A DNA stretch of 64,000 bases from Actinomadura barringtoniae (GCF_017573505.1 NZ_JAGEOJ010000030.1:1-64000); one strand, 5' to 3'. Numbered from the stretch's first letter, positions 15,879 to 24,440 are shown. Notes: a model not told the origin generated them from the sequence alone. A program made the numbers and translations.

Positions 15879-16934
15879 ATGGTTTCCCGCAACGTTCGCC
15901 TGGCCGTCATCGCCGGTGACGGCATCGGCCCCGAGGTCGTCGCCGAGGGGCTGAAGGTCCTCGAGGCCATCGCCCCCGCGTCCGGCCTCAGCTTCGAGCA
16001 GACCCCGTACGACCTCGGCGCCGCCCGCTGGCACCGGACCGGCGAGGTGCTGCCCGACTCGGTGCTGGACGAACTGCGCGGTCACGAGGCCATCCTGCTC
16101 GGCGCCATCGGCGACCCGACCGTCCCGAGCGGCACTCTGGAGCGCGGGCTGCTGCTGCGGATGCGCTTCGAGCTCGACCAGTACGTCAACCTGCGGCCGG
16201 TGAAGCTCCTCCCGGGCGCCTCCACACCGCTGGCGAACGTTCAGCCCGAGGACATCGACATGATCGTCGTCCGCGAGGGCACCGAGGGCCCGTACGCGGG
16301 CGTCGGCGGGGTGCTGCGCAAGGGCACCCCGCACGAGGTCGCCACCCAGGAGAGCGTCAACACCGCCCTCGGCGTCGAGCGGATCATCCGCTACGCGTTC
16401 GAGCAGGCCGCGGCCCGCCCGCGCAAGAAGCTGACGCTCGTCCACAAGGACAACGTGCTGACCTTCGCCGCCGGGCTCTACCAGCGCTACCTGAAGGAGC
16501 TCTCGGCCGAGTTCCCGCAGGTCGAGGTCGACTACAGCCACGTCGACGCGGCCACCATGTTCTTCGTCAACCAGCCGCGGCGCTACGACGTGATCGTCAC
16601 CGACAACCTGTTCGGCGACATCATCACCGACCTCGGCGCCGCCGTCGCCGGCGGCATCGGCCTCGCCGCCTCCGGCAACATCAACCCGACCGGCGCCGCG
16701 CCGTCGATGTTCGAGCCGGTGCACGGCAGCGCCCCCGACATCGCGGGCCAGGGCAAGGCCGATCCGACCGCTACGATCCTGTCCGTCGTCATGCTGCTGG
16801 ACCACCTCGGTGCCGCCGAGGCCGCGCGGCGCGTCGAGCAGGCCGTCGCCGACGACCTTCTCGAGCGCCCGGGCCTGGGCGCCCGGTCGACCGCGCAGAT
16901 CGGCGACGCGATCGCGAAGCGAGTATCCGGCTAG
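15879..16934 (+). CDS. leuB: 3-isopropylmalate dehydrogenase
   Basis: It catalyses NAD-dependent oxidative decarboxylation of 3-isopropylmalate in leucine synthesis. The 351-residue protein starts MVSRNVRLAVIAGDGIGPEV. It shows the substrate-binding RGLLLRMRFELDQYVNLRP region, VREGTEGPYAG, the catalytic Lys in VHKDNVLT and the metal-binding signature VTDNLFGDIITDLGAA. Length is normal for the actinobacterial type. It precedes ilvE and cimA in the same direction, and its own terminator (16969-17000) separates it from ilvE. Confidence 0.97.
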   Translation: MVSRNVRLAVIAGDGIGPEVVAEGLKVLEAIAPASGLSFEQTPYDLGAARWHRTGEVLPDSVLDELRGHEAILLGAIGDPTVPSGTLERGLLLRMRFELDQYVNLRPVKLLPGASTPLANVQPEDIDMIVVREGTEGPYAGVGGVLRKGTPHEVATQESVNTALGVERIIRYAFEQAAARPRKKLTLVHKDNVLTFAAGLYQRYLKELSAEFPQVEVDYSHVDAATMFFVNQPRRYDVIVTDNLFGDIITDLGAAVAGGIGLAASGNINPTGAAPSMFEPVHGSAPDIAGQGKADPTATILSVVMLLDHLGAAEAARRVEQAVADDLLERPGLGARSTAQIGDAIAKRVSG

Positions 16935-16968
16935 GGGCGCGCCTCTCTGACCAAGATCAGAGCGAACT

Positions 16969-17000
16969 CCGGGCGTGCCTCGCGGGCGTGCCCGGTTTTT
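16969..17000 (+). terminator. leuB intrinsic terminator
   Basis: An 11-bp stem (CCGGGCGTGCC with GGCGTGCCCGG, including two G-T pairs) closes a TCGCG loop and is followed directly by five T residues. A smaller hairpin CTCTGA/TCAGAG lies just upstream. This is one of the few classic rho-independent terminators in the window. Confidence 0.85.
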
Positions 17001-17111
17001 GCTGTGCGCGCACCGTGATCGGAGGAGTGGGCTGGACGAAGTAGACAATGGGGATGAAGGATGCCGTTCGGCAACGGGGCCGAGGCGGCGATCCGGGAGA
17101 GGACCGAGACG

Positions 17112-18215
17112 ATGAGCAGCACCCTTGACTTCGAGATCACCCTTACCGAGCGGCCGACACCGGCCGCCGACCGGGAGGCGATCCTGGCCGACCCCGGGTG
17201 GGGGATGCACTTCACGGATCACATGATCACGATCCGTTACCAGGAGGGGAAGGGCTGGTACGACGCCCGTCTGGAACCGTACGGCCCGATCCCCATGGAC
17301 CCGGCCAGCCAGGTGCTGCACTACTCGCAGGAGCTGTTCGAGGGGCTGAAGGCCTACCGGCAGGCCGACGGGTCGATCGTCACGTTCCGCCCGTACGCCA
17401 ACGCCGCCCGCATGAACCGGTCCGCCCAGCGGATGGCGATGCCGCAGATCCCCGAGCAGCTGTTCGTGGACGCGCTGGAGCTGCTGGTCGGCACGGACAA
17501 GGACTGGGTCCCCGGCAAGGAGGGCCAGAGCCTTTACCTGCGGCCCTTCATGTTCGCCACGACCCGTGCCCTCGGCGTCAACCGGCCCGCCGACGAGTTC
17601 CTCTTCATGGTCATCGCGTCCCCGTCCGGCCTCTACTACCCGCGCGGCATCAAGCCGGTCTCGGTCTGGCTGTCGCAGGACTACGTCCGGGCGGCCCCCG
17701 GCGGCACCGGCGAGGCCAAGACCGGCGGCAACTACGCCGCCTCGTTCGCCGGGCAGGCCGAGGCCGTCGCCAACGGCTGCGACCAGGTCGTCTGGCTTGA
17801 CGCCCACGAGCACCGCTGGGTGGAGGAGGTCGGGTCGATGAACCTGATCTTCGTCTACGGCGAGGGCTCCAGCGCGCGGCTCCTCACGCCCGCGCTGAAC
17901 GGCGCCCTGCTCGCCGGAATCACCCGCGACTCGATGCTGAAGCTCGCCCCCGACCTGGGCATCCCGGTCGAGGAGGGCAAGATCAGCATCGAGGAGTGGC
18001 AGGAGGGCTGCGAGAGCGGCGCGATCTCCGAGGTCTTCGGCTGCGGCACCGCCGCGATCATCAGCCCGGTCGGCCGCGCCAAGGGCACCGACCGCGAGTG
18101 GACCATCGGCACCGGCGAGCCAGGCCCGGTCTCGATGCGCCTGCGCGAGGAGCTGATCGGCATCCAGTACGGCACCAAGCCCGACCCGTACGGCTGGGTC
18201 CACAAGATCGTGTAG
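17112..18215 (+). CDS. ilvE: Branched-chain amino acid aminotransferase
   Basis: This PLP enzyme makes Leu, Ile and Val from their keto acids with glutamate. The 367-residue fold-type IV protein shows HYSQELFEGLKAYR, the RPxxNAxR-like RPYANAARMNRSAQRM, the PLP-lysine segment GEAKTGGNYAAS and EVGSMNLIFVYG. GTAAIISPVGR lies near the C-terminus. The ATG at 17112 is chosen because GGAGAGGA lies upstream and family N-termini begin about here; the frame is open to 17061. It stands between leuB and cimA, completing the branched-chain block. Confidence 0.96.
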   Translation: MSSTLDFEITLTERPTPAADREAILADPGWGMHFTDHMITIRYQEGKGWYDARLEPYGPIPMDPASQVLHYSQELFEGLKAYRQADGSIVTFRPYANAARMNRSAQRMAMPQIPEQLFVDALELLVGTDKDWVPGKEGQSLYLRPFMFATTRALGVNRPADEFLFMVIASPSGLYYPRGIKPVSVWLSQDYVRAAPGGTGEAKTGGNYAASFAGQAEAVANGCDQVVWLDAHEHRWVEEVGSMNLIFVYGEGSSARLLTPALNGALLAGITRDSMLKLAPDLGIPVEEGKISIEEWQEGCESGAISEVFGCGTAAIISPVGRAKGTDREWTIGTGEPGPVSMRLREELIGIQYGTKPDPYGWVHKIV

Positions 18216-18318
18216 TTCCGTCCGGGCCTTCCCGAACCGCCATGTGAGCGGGCATCCGTCTCGTTATTTGAGATAGATGTCCGCTCCTTGTCGTCCGTGT
18301 GGCATGCTTGCCTGCATC

Positions 18319-18363
18319 ATGCGCTACAGCCTCGTAATTATCGGCTGGCGCGCCGGCAGCTAA
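18319..18363 (+). CDS. Branched-chain leader peptide of cimA
   Basis: A 14-codon frame, MRYSLVIIGWRAGS, carries consecutive Leu-Val-Ile-Ile codons and ends in TAA at 18361-18363. It is followed by a hairpin and an intrinsic terminator before cimA. This is the arrangement of ribosome-mediated attenuation: scarcity of charged branched-chain tRNAs would stall the ribosome at codons 5-8. There is no clear Shine-Dalgarno sequence, so it may be leaderless. Peptide-leader attenuators before branched-chain genes have been predicted in actinobacteria. Confidence 0.75.
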   Translation: MRYSLVIIGWRAGS

Positions 18364-18411
18364 CAGGACATCGCCGGCGCGCAGACCTCTCACGTCCGTG
18401 AGGGGTTTTTT
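18348..18411 (+). promoter_or_regulatory. Transcription attenuator upstream of cimA
   Basis: The first hairpin pairs GCGCGCCGGC (18348-18357, overlapping leader codons 10-13) with GCCGGCGCGC (18373-18382). The terminator pairs CCTCTCACG (18386-18394) with CGTGAGGGG (18397-18405), followed by six T residues (18406-18411). A ribosome stalled at the Leu-Val-Ile-Ile codons would mask the first arm. I could not find an unambiguous antiterminator pairing. Confidence 0.7.
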
Positions 18412-18471
18412 GCTTTCCAGGGGCAGTTTTCTCAAGGCCCCGGCGCCGACCAGACCCTGAAGGGGATTTCG

Positions 18472-20055
18472 ATGCAGGGCGACGGTTTTCACGTCTACGA
18501 CACCACGCTCCGCGACGGCTCGCAGCAGGAGGGGCTCAACCTCTCCGTCGCGGACAAGCTCGTCGTCGCGCGCCACCTCGACGAGCTCGGGGTCGGCTTC
18601 ATCGAGGGCGGCTGGCCCGGCGCCAACCCCAAGGACACCGAGTTCTTCCGGCGGGCTCAGACCGAGCTCGACCTGAAGCACGCGCAGCTCACCGCGTTCG
18701 GCGCGACCCGCCGTGCCGGTGTGCGGGCCGCCGACGATCCCCAGGTGGCCGCCCTGCGCGACTCCGGCGCACCGGTCGTGACCCTTGTCGCCAAGAGTCA
18801 CGACCGGCACGTCGAGCTGGCCCTCCGCACGACGCTCGACGAGAACCTCGCGATGATCCGCGACACGGTCTCTCACCTGCGAGCGGAGGGCCAACGAGTC
18901 TTCCTCGACGCCGAGCACTTCTTCGACGGCTACCACGCCAACCGCGCGTACGCGCTGGAGGTCGTGCGCACCGCCGCCGAGGCCGGCGCCGACGTGATCG
19001 CCCTGTGCGACACCAACGGCGGGATGCTGCCGGACGAGCTCGCCGACGTGGTCCACGAGGTGGTCGGGGTCGGCGCGCGCGTCGGCATCCACTGCCACGA
19101 CGACTCCGGCTGCGCCGTCGCCAACTCCCTGGCCGCCGTACGGGCCGGAGCCACGCACGTCCAGGGCTGCGCGAACGGCTATGGCGAGCGTTCGGGCAAC
19201 GCCAACCTCTTCACGGTGATCGGCAACCTGCAGCTGAAGCGCGGCATGCAACTGGTATCGGACGGCCAGCTCGCCGAGATGACCCGCATCGCGCACGCGG
19301 TGTCGGAGGTCACCAACGTCACGCCGAGCAGCCAGCAGCCCTACGTCGGGCTGTCGGCGTTCGCCCACAAGGCCGGTCTGCACGCGTCCGCCGTCAAGGT
19401 GGACCCCGACCTCTACCAGCACATCGACCCCGCGACGGTCGGCAATGACATGCGCATGCTGGTCTCCAGCATGGCCGGGCGCGCCTCGGTGGAGCTGAAG
19501 GGCCGCGAGCTGGGCTACGACCTGTCTGGCGAGAAGGCCAAGGCCGTTGTGGACCGGGTCAAGGAGCTGGAGTCCACCGGCTACACCTTCGAGGCCGCCG
19601 ACGCCTCGTTCGAGCTGCTGCTGCGCGAGGAGCTCACCGGCGTCCGGCAGCGCCACTTCGAGGTCGAGTCGTGGCGTTCCATCGTCGAGCGCCGCCCCGA
19701 CGGCTCCATGGTCAGCGAGGCCACGGTCAAGCTGCACGCCAAGGGGGAGCGGATCATCGCCACGGGCGAGGGCAACGGCCCCGTCAACGCCCTGGACAAC
19801 GCACTGCGCATCGCCCTCGGCAGGCTCTACCCCGAGCTCGCCCGCCTCGAGCTGGTCGACTACAAGGTCCGCATCCTGGAGGGCACGCACGGAACGCAGG
19901 CCCGTACCCGCGTGCTCATCGAGTCCAGCGACGGCGCCCGCGAATGGGGCACCGTCGGCGTCGAGGACAACGTCATCGCCGCGTCCTGGCAGGCCCTGGA
20001 GGAGGCCGTCACCTACTGCCTCCTCCACGCCGGCTACGAGGCTGTGTTGGATTAG
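18472..20055 (+). CDS. cimA: (R)-citramalate synthase
   Basis: It condenses pyruvate with acetyl-CoA to citramalate, giving a threonine-independent route to 2-oxobutyrate and isoleucine. The 527-residue protein has the HMGL-type TIM barrel starting YDTTLRDGSQQEGLNLSV, metal ligands in GIHCHDDSGCAVANSL, and a C-terminal LeuA-type allosteric domain (about 400-527). The early FIEGGWPGANPKD-type substrate loop separates it from 2-isopropylmalate synthase. AAGGGG precedes the ATG. Transcription is probably controlled by the attenuator immediately upstream. Confidence 0.93.
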   Translation: MQGDGFHVYDTTLRDGSQQEGLNLSVADKLVVARHLDELGVGFIEGGWPGANPKDTEFFRRAQTELDLKHAQLTAFGATRRAGVRAADDPQVAALRDSGAPVVTLVAKSHDRHVELALRTTLDENLAMIRDTVSHLRAEGQRVFLDAEHFFDGYHANRAYALEVVRTAAEAGADVIALCDTNGGMLPDELADVVHEVVGVGARVGIHCHDDSGCAVANSLAAVRAGATHVQGCANGYGERSGNANLFTVIGNLQLKRGMQLVSDGQLAEMTRIAHAVSEVTNVTPSSQQPYVGLSAFAHKAGLHASAVKVDPDLYQHIDPATVGNDMRMLVSSMAGRASVELKGRELGYDLSGEKAKAVVDRVKELESTGYTFEAADASFELLLREELTGVRQRHFEVESWRSIVERRPDGSMVSEATVKLHAKGERIIATGEGNGPVNALDNALRIALGRLYPELARLELVDYKVRILEGTHGTQARTRVLIESSDGAREWGTVGVEDNVIAASWQALEEAVTYCLLHAGYEAVLD

Positions 20056-20067
20056 CTTTCGCGGCTT

Positions 20068-20097
20068 CGGGCCCCAAGCCTGGCGGCTTGGGGCCCG
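20068..20097 (+). terminator. cimA terminator hairpin
   Basis: A perfect 13-bp stem (CGGGCCCCAAGCC with GGCTTGGGGCCCG) with a TGGC loop lies 12 bases after the cimA stop. There is no T-run. Smaller GC hairpins follow to about 20190, between converging genes. Confidence 0.75.
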
Positions 20098-20201
20098 AAC
20101 CGCAAAAGCGCGAACGCGACACGGCTTCGCCGTCTTCGCCCGGTGGCTCGCCTTCGGCATCGCCCCCAGGCTCAGGTAGCGCGCTCGCGTGCGTGGCGCG
20201 C

Positions 20202-20561
20202 TTACTGCTTGGGCCGGGCGCTCTGGATGACCTCGAACGACCACAGTTCGGCGTTCATGGCGGCCGGCCCGCCGTGGCCATGCCCGTGACCGTGGCCCTG
20301 CCCGGAGGCCTCGGCGTCCTTGGCGGCCTGGGCGTGGCCGTGCTTGAACGCCTGGCTTTCGGTCCAGCGCTGGAAGTCCTCCTCGCTGCGCCAGCGGGTC
20401 ATGACGAAGTAGCTGTCGGTGCCCTCGACCGGCCGCAGCAGGTCGAACGCCTCGAAGCCGTCGGCGGACTCCACCAGCCCGGCCCGGCCGGCGAAGCGCC
20501 GCTCCAGCTCCTCGCGCATCTCTTCACTGACGGTCAGCACATTGATCTTGATCACGGACAT
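20202..20561 (-). CDS. Antibiotic-biosynthesis-monooxygenase-fold protein with His/Gly tail
   Basis: The 119-residue dimeric alpha/beta-barrel-type (ABM/IsdG-like) protein begins MSVIKINVLTV and contains GFEAFDLLRPVEGTDSYFVMTRW-like core strands (split here by length) and a WRSEEDFQRWTESQAF helix. IsdG-like members degrade heme, others oxidise quinols. An inserted GHGHGHGHGG run near residues 93-102 could bind metal and is unusual. The ATG at 20561 has AGGA upstream. It converges on cimA and lies 14 bases after the stop side of its upstream neighbour. Confidence 0.8.
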   Translation of the reverse strand: MSVIKINVLTVSEEMREELERRFAGRAGLVESADGFEAFDLLRPVEGTDSYFVMTRWRSEEDFQRWTESQAFKHGHAQAAKDAEASGQGHGHGHGHGGPAAMNAELWSFEVIQSARPKQ

Positions 20562-20575
20562 GCCGTCGATCCTAG

Positions 20576-22108
20576 TTACACGGCCCGGAGCGAGGACGAC
20601 CCGCCCGCCAGATACATCCACGCGGTGAGCGCCGACTCCTTCACCCGGATCTCGACCGGCAGGTAGCAGGCCGGGTCGACGTAGCCGGGACCCTGCTGGA
20701 TGACGGTCTCGTACACGAACGTGGAGGCGATGAAGCCGAGATCGGCGGTGGTCTCGGCGAGCCGGTCCTTCAGCACCGGCGCCTCCAGCAGCCGCGCCGC
20801 CTGGATGATCGAGGCGCCGGAGACGCCGCGCGCGTCCCTGGTCACCGGTCCCACGTGCAGCGCCGCACGCAGCTGGATCCGGGTCGCCGCGCTCGCGCGC
20901 CGGTTGTGCCGCCGCAGCCCCGCCGCCAGCCGCGCCAGCATCGGGTCGACGACCGAACGGGTCGGGGTGTCGGGCGGCACGACGATGAGCGCCCCGTCCC
21001 CGCGATCCTCCTGGTAGTAGTCGCTCTGCCGCAGCCCCGAGCCGGAGAACGCGTCCTGGAGCATCTCGTACATGCTCTCCCGGACGATCAGCCGGTCGTC
21101 GTCGTCCCGGTCGTGACCCCCGAACCCGGCGATGTCGGTCAGCAGAATCGAGCAGTTCCCGCCCGACCACTTGGGCACCTCAGGCCAGGCGGACCGTTCG
21201 GACCAGCCCGGCGCGATCGCCGCCTCCCAGCCCGGCGCCTGCGCGGTGGCGAGGAGCGGCGCCTCGGTGAGCCGGTCGTACACCTCCCGCTCCAGTACGC
21301 CCTGCACCCGCGGGTGGTCGGCGAGGAAGAGCAGGAAACTCTGCGCACGTACCTGCATGGCGCAGATCTCGGTCTCCGCCGTCACCATCGCCGACCGCGA
21401 CCGCACGAGCATCACCGCCCGTTCCCCGACCAGGTCGCCCGGCCCGCGGAACGCGATGTCGCGGCTCCCGTCAGGCTCGTTCACCCACACCCGCGCCCAG
21501 CCGCTGATCAGCACGGTCACATGTTCGGCGGGCCTGCCCTCACGGCAGATCACCTCACCCCGATGAAACGCCACCGTCCGCGCCCGCCCCTCCAGCGACC
21601 GCTGCTCCCCACCGGTGAGCGCCTCCCAGAACGTAGGCCGGAACACCCCACCAGGCCGCTCATCCGGCCCCCGGTGCCATGAGATGCCGCGGCGGGGCAG
21701 ACCGCCCCCATAGCCGGAGACCTCATGCGGGTCATGGTCGGTTGTCACATCCGGGCTTCGGCTCGGCCCCGGCCGAGACGTACCGACCGGCTCGAGCGCT
21801 GTCGCGGGCGCTTCCGGCCTGCGGTGCAACAGCAGCCGCAGCAGGGCTGTCAGCGGCCCGGTGAAAGCGACCTCGTCGCTGCTCTTGAGCGCCCGGATCT
21901 CCTCCACGGTGGTGGCCAGTGACCTGCCCTTCCTGGTCAGCGCGATCTGGTCGTAGGTGAACCCTGCGATCGGCACGGCGATCAGGGCCATCACGGCGGC
22001 GACCACACCGCGGACGCCGCCCACCAGGACGGATCCCGCGATCACCACCATCGAGAGGCCGACGACCACGATGGAGAGGCTCGGCCGGAGCCGGCGCCGG
22101 TCCTTCAT
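20576..22108 (-). CDS. Membrane cNMP-binding protein with degenerate class III cyclase-like domain
   Basis: The 510-residue protein has two N-terminal hydrophobic helices (about 9-30 and 33-52), a linker, and a cyclic-nucleotide-binding domain at about 165-280 (FHRGEVICREGRPAEHVTVL, GPGDLVGERAVMLV). A cyclase-homology domain follows at about 330-470 (SILLTDIAGFG, EDRGDGALIVVPP, GASIIQAARLLEAP). Both metal-binding Asp positions and the AAR arginine are present, but the Asn of the usual V-N-x-A-A-R is Ile. It may be a sensor rather than an active cyclase. The ATG at 22108 follows AAGGGAGGGGG; GTG 22117 lies too close to it. Role inferred only from domains. Confidence 0.7.
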   Translation of the reverse strand: MKDRRRLRPSLSIVVVGLSMVVIAGSVLVGGVRGVVAAVMALIAVPIAGFTYDQIALTRKGRSLATTVEEIRALKSSDEVAFTGPLTALLRLLLHRRPEAPATALEPVGTSRPGPSRSPDVTTDHDPHEVSGYGGGLPRRGISWHRGPDERPGGVFRPTFWEALTGGEQRSLEGRARTVAFHRGEVICREGRPAEHVTVLISGWARVWVNEPDGSRDIAFRGPGDLVGERAVMLVRSRSAMVTAETEICAMQVRAQSFLLFLADHPRVQGVLEREVYDRLTEAPLLATAQAPGWEAAIAPGWSERSAWPEVPKWSGGNCSILLTDIAGFGGHDRDDDDRLIVRESMYEMLQDAFSGSGLRQSDYYQEDRGDGALIVVPPDTPTRSVVDPMLARLAAGLRRHNRRASAATRIQLRAALHVGPVTRDARGVSGASIIQAARLLEAPVLKDRLAETTADLGFIASTFVYETVIQQGPGYVDPACYLPVEIRVKESALTAWMYLAGGSSSLRAV

Positions 22109-22223
22109 CTCGCTCACTCCCCCTCCCTTCCGCCGGGGAGGGAGCCCGCCACATCTGAACGGGCTCGATGCTCGCCAGCGTATGACGCCGTACATATGAA
22201 GTACATGCAATTGCTGCATCAAA

Positions 22224-22245
22224 CTCTGTTGCAAATTGCACAGAG
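22224..22245. promoter_or_regulatory. Inverted repeat in divergent spacer
   Basis: CTCTGTTGCAA (22224-22234) and TTGCACAGAG (22236-22245) form an inverted repeat with one bulged base, in AT-rich DNA between the leftward cNMP/cyclase-like gene and the rightward RHH gene. It could be an operator for either. The 275-base spacer shows nothing else. Confidence 0.3.
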
Positions 22246-22384
22246 TCTGGTGGATCTGAGATCATTCGGTGATGCTGAGGCGGGTTTCTCTGGCATAGAG
22301 TGCGGGCATCAACCCGGTTAGATGCATGCGAACACCGCACATTCGGTGGTGGAGGCGTCTGTCCTCTGATGGGAGAACCCGCTG

Positions 22385-22636
22385 ATGAAGAACCCTGGAG
22401 CATCTTCGGAGTCGGCGGCCGTGCCGGCCGTGGGGGAACGGGTCACCGTCAATCTCAGCGTGAAGGCGCGAACCTCCCTACAGGAGATCACTGAACTCAC
22501 CGGCCACACCAAGACCGACGCGATCAACCGTGCGCTCGTGGTGTACGCCGAGATAGAACGCATGGTCGCCGACGGCGGCGCCGTCTTCTGCCGTGAGGAT
22601 CGCGACGGCGACCTCATGCAATGGAAGATCCTCTGA
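22385..22636 (+). CDS. Ribbon-helix-helix-like small protein
   Basis: The 83-residue protein contains RVTVNLSVKARTSLQEITE followed by GHTKTDAINRALVVYAEIERM, the strand-helix-helix pattern of MetJ/Arc-type (RHH) DNA-binding proteins or antitoxin-like proteins. The tail CREDRDGDLMQWKIL is typical of a group of short actinomycete proteins of unknown role. No toxin gene is adjacent; the next gene is a convergent GNAT. GGGAGAA precedes the ATG. It may bind DNA as a dimer. Confidence 0.65.
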   Translation: MKNPGASSESAAVPAVGERVTVNLSVKARTSLQEITELTGHTKTDAINRALVVYAEIERMVADGGAVFCREDRDGDLMQWKIL

Positions 22637-22643
22637 CGGCGGG

Positions 22644-23252
22644 CTAGGGCTGTGGGTCTGTCGTGAGCCGTGGGATGGAGGGGGGAGCGACCGGCAGCCG
22701 CCTCTCGAACATCGAGCCGGACGGCAGGTCGTCCGAGCCGCGCGTGACCCCGCAGGGGAGAAACCCCAGCCCGCGGTAGTAGGCGTGAAGCCCCTCGTTG
22801 GTCGTCCAGAGGTCGATGCGGATCGAGGTCGCGCCCGGTTGCTGCCGACGGCCCTGCTCGCCTGCCCAGTCGATCAGCTCGGCGCCGAGTCCGATCCCTG
22901 CGTACCTGCGGTCGATGACCAGCCGGTGCACATAGACCGCATCAACTGACTGCGCTTCGTCCGTCCATAGGGCGGCATTGCCGACCGCCGTGATCGTGAC
23001 CGTGGCAGCCATCGTCGGGCCGTCCATCACGACCCACGACAGCCCTCTGCTGATGCCGTCGTGCACGCGCTTGTCACGGCTGTCGCGGTCCGGCCAGGGC
23101 TTGTTCCACTGGTCGGTGCTCTTCTGTGTCTTCAGCCAGTGCCCGGCCTCGTCGATGAGCCTGATGACGTCGTCCAGGTCGTCCTCGACAGCGGGCCGTA
23201 CATGAAGGCGCGGTCCCCGCGCTCGAATCCTGCGATCGCGGATCCTGCTCAT
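22644..23252 (-). CDS. GNAT family N-acetyltransferase
   Basis: This 202-residue acetyltransferase has the GNAT core VYVHRLVIDRRYAGIGLGAE, in which R-R-x-A-G-x-G-L-G is the acetyl-CoA pyrophosphate loop. LWTTNEGLHAYYRGLGF follows (motif B, Asn and Tyr near CoA). The first 90 residues include AVEDDLDDVIRLIDEAGHWL. The ATG at 23252 follows GAGGA by ten bases; a GTG at 23261 sits on top of that Shine-Dalgarno sequence. The acceptor is unknown. It converges with the RHH gene, the stops being eight bases apart. Confidence 0.85.
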   Translation of the reverse strand: MSRIRDRRIRARGPRLHVRPAVEDDLDDVIRLIDEAGHWLKTQKSTDQWNKPWPDRDSRDKRVHDGISRGLSWVVMDGPTMAATVTITAVGNAALWTDEAQSVDAVYVHRLVIDRRYAGIGLGAELIDWAGEQGRRQQPGATSIRIDLWTTNEGLHAYYRGLGFLPCGVTRGSDDLPSGSMFERRLPVAPPSIPRLTTDPQP

Positions 23253-23291
23253 GACGTTCACTTCCTCGTGCCCATGGGAAGCAGCGTGGGC

Positions 23292-24134
23292 TCACTCCGA
23301 GGGCGGTGAAGGTGGGTATCGGTGCTGTTCCTCGACGATGGGTTCGGGGACGTTACCGATGTTGTAGTGAAGGAGGTTGCGGTCGGCCGGCCAGACCGTG
23401 ACCGTCAGCCGGAACGCCCGCCCTTCGGTGCTGTACGCGGTGCGGATCGTCTCGAAGACGACATCTTGGGTGGAGTCTCCGAGAGCGAAGAAACGCTTCT
23501 CGTTGTCGTCGGGAGCGCGGGCCTTGATCTCGTCGTGGTAGCCCTCTTCCCGGTATCCCAGTGTGTCGCCGAGATACTTCACCGCTCCCTCGGGGATATC
23601 CTGCGCCTGCAGTAGCTTGCTGGCGCCCCTCTTGAGGGCGAAGTCCAGTGGGTAGTACGAGGTCTGCAGCGACCAGGGGTCACCGTCGAGATAGATCTCC
23701 TGATGCCGGGACACGATCTGGGTGTTCGGCTCGATCTGCAGGTACCAGGCGATCTGGCTCGTGACTACCTGGATCTGCACTCGTGGTGCCGAGCTGGTGG
23801 GCGTCCTGTTCTGCAGTGCGGCGTCGCGCTTGTACCACTCGCCCTCGCCGCCGCCCGGCCCCACGCCCAGCTCGGTGGCCGACAGCGTCACGTGCACCGG
23901 CTCCGGTCGGAAGACGATGAACGTCCCCTTGCCCTGCTCGGACACCACGTGGCCGCGAGTGGCGAGGAAGTCCAAGGCCTCGCGGATGGTGTTGCGCGAG
24001 GTCTCGTAGTGGCTCTGCAGCTCGCTCTCGGGCGGCAGCTTCCTGCGGCCGCCCTCCCTCTCCCGCGGAAAGTCACCCTCGCCGATGCGTCTGAGCAGGT
24101 CATTGGCGACTTCACGCCATCGTCGCGCCGCCAT
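23292..24134 (-). CDS. GntR/HutC family regulator (1)
   Basis: The 280-residue regulator has a winged helix at about 5-75 (WREVANDLLRRIGEGDF, KLPPESELQSHYETSRNTIR) and a UTRA effector domain (about 110-265). The UTRA domain shows SRHQEIYLDGDPWSLQTSYYP and FRLTVTVWPADRNLLHYNIG. It is a paralogue of the gene at 25242, with the same S-L-Q-T-S-Y and F-R-L-T-V-T-V motifs. The ATG at 24134 follows GGAGAG. A 14-bp palindrome 81 bp upstream (24215-24228) is a likely operator. Such regulators are frequent in integrative elements. Confidence 0.85.
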   Translation of the reverse strand: MAARRWREVANDLLRRIGEGDFPREREGGRRKLPPESELQSHYETSRNTIREALDFLATRGHVVSEQGKGTFIVFRPEPVHVTLSATELGVGPGGGEGEWYKRDAALQNRTPTSSAPRVQIQVVTSQIAWYLQIEPNTQIVSRHQEIYLDGDPWSLQTSYYPLDFALKRGASKLLQAQDIPEGAVKYLGDTLGYREEGYHDEIKARAPDDNEKRFFALGDSTQDVVFETIRTAYSTEGRAFRLTVTVWPADRNLLHYNIGNVPEPIVEEQHRYPPSPPSE

Positions 24135-24214
24135 TGGTCTCTCCGTCCTCGGCAACGATGAGCCGGTATCAGGTTTTCTTAGCTCTCCAAGGAGGGTAAA
24201 GGCGGCCATGTTGA

Positions 24215-24228
24215 CTTGTTGGTACAAG
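24215..24228 (-). promoter_or_regulatory. GntR-type operator, site 1
   Basis: On the minus strand it reads CTTGTACCAACAAG, with GGCTTATCAA just before it. It differs at one position from the site at 26786 (CTTGTACCTACAAG), and the flanks also match. It lies upstream of GntR regulator 1, suggesting autoregulation. Confidence 0.55.
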
Positions 24229-24440
24229 TTGATAAGCCGACCGGTTAAGCAAGTGAGGCAACGTCGCGGATCGCAACGGGGTTCCAGTCGATCTCCATTT
24301 CGGGTCTCGTAATTCCGAGATGTTTCTCATCCGATAATCATCGTCCGCAATGCGTCGATAAAATTGCTGGGTGTCCCGAGTCGACGAGCGACGCACAGGC
24401 CGGCGAACCAGAACCACCGGCCCGGCCGAGGATCAACACG

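Noticed and set aside
15678..18203. Very long open frame of 841 codons on the minus strand
   Set aside because: It is the antisense shadow of leuB and ilvE; its translation is low-complexity and has no domain signature, as is usual opposite high-GC genes.
22385..22636. Type II toxin-antitoxin pair with the RHH protein as antitoxin
   Set aside because: No adjacent toxin-like gene; the neighbour is a full-length convergent GNAT of a general type rather than a TacT-like toxin downstream on the same strand.
22644..23261. GNAT start at GTG 23261
   Set aside because: The Shine-Dalgarno GAGGA abuts this codon; the ATG at 23252 has normal spacing.
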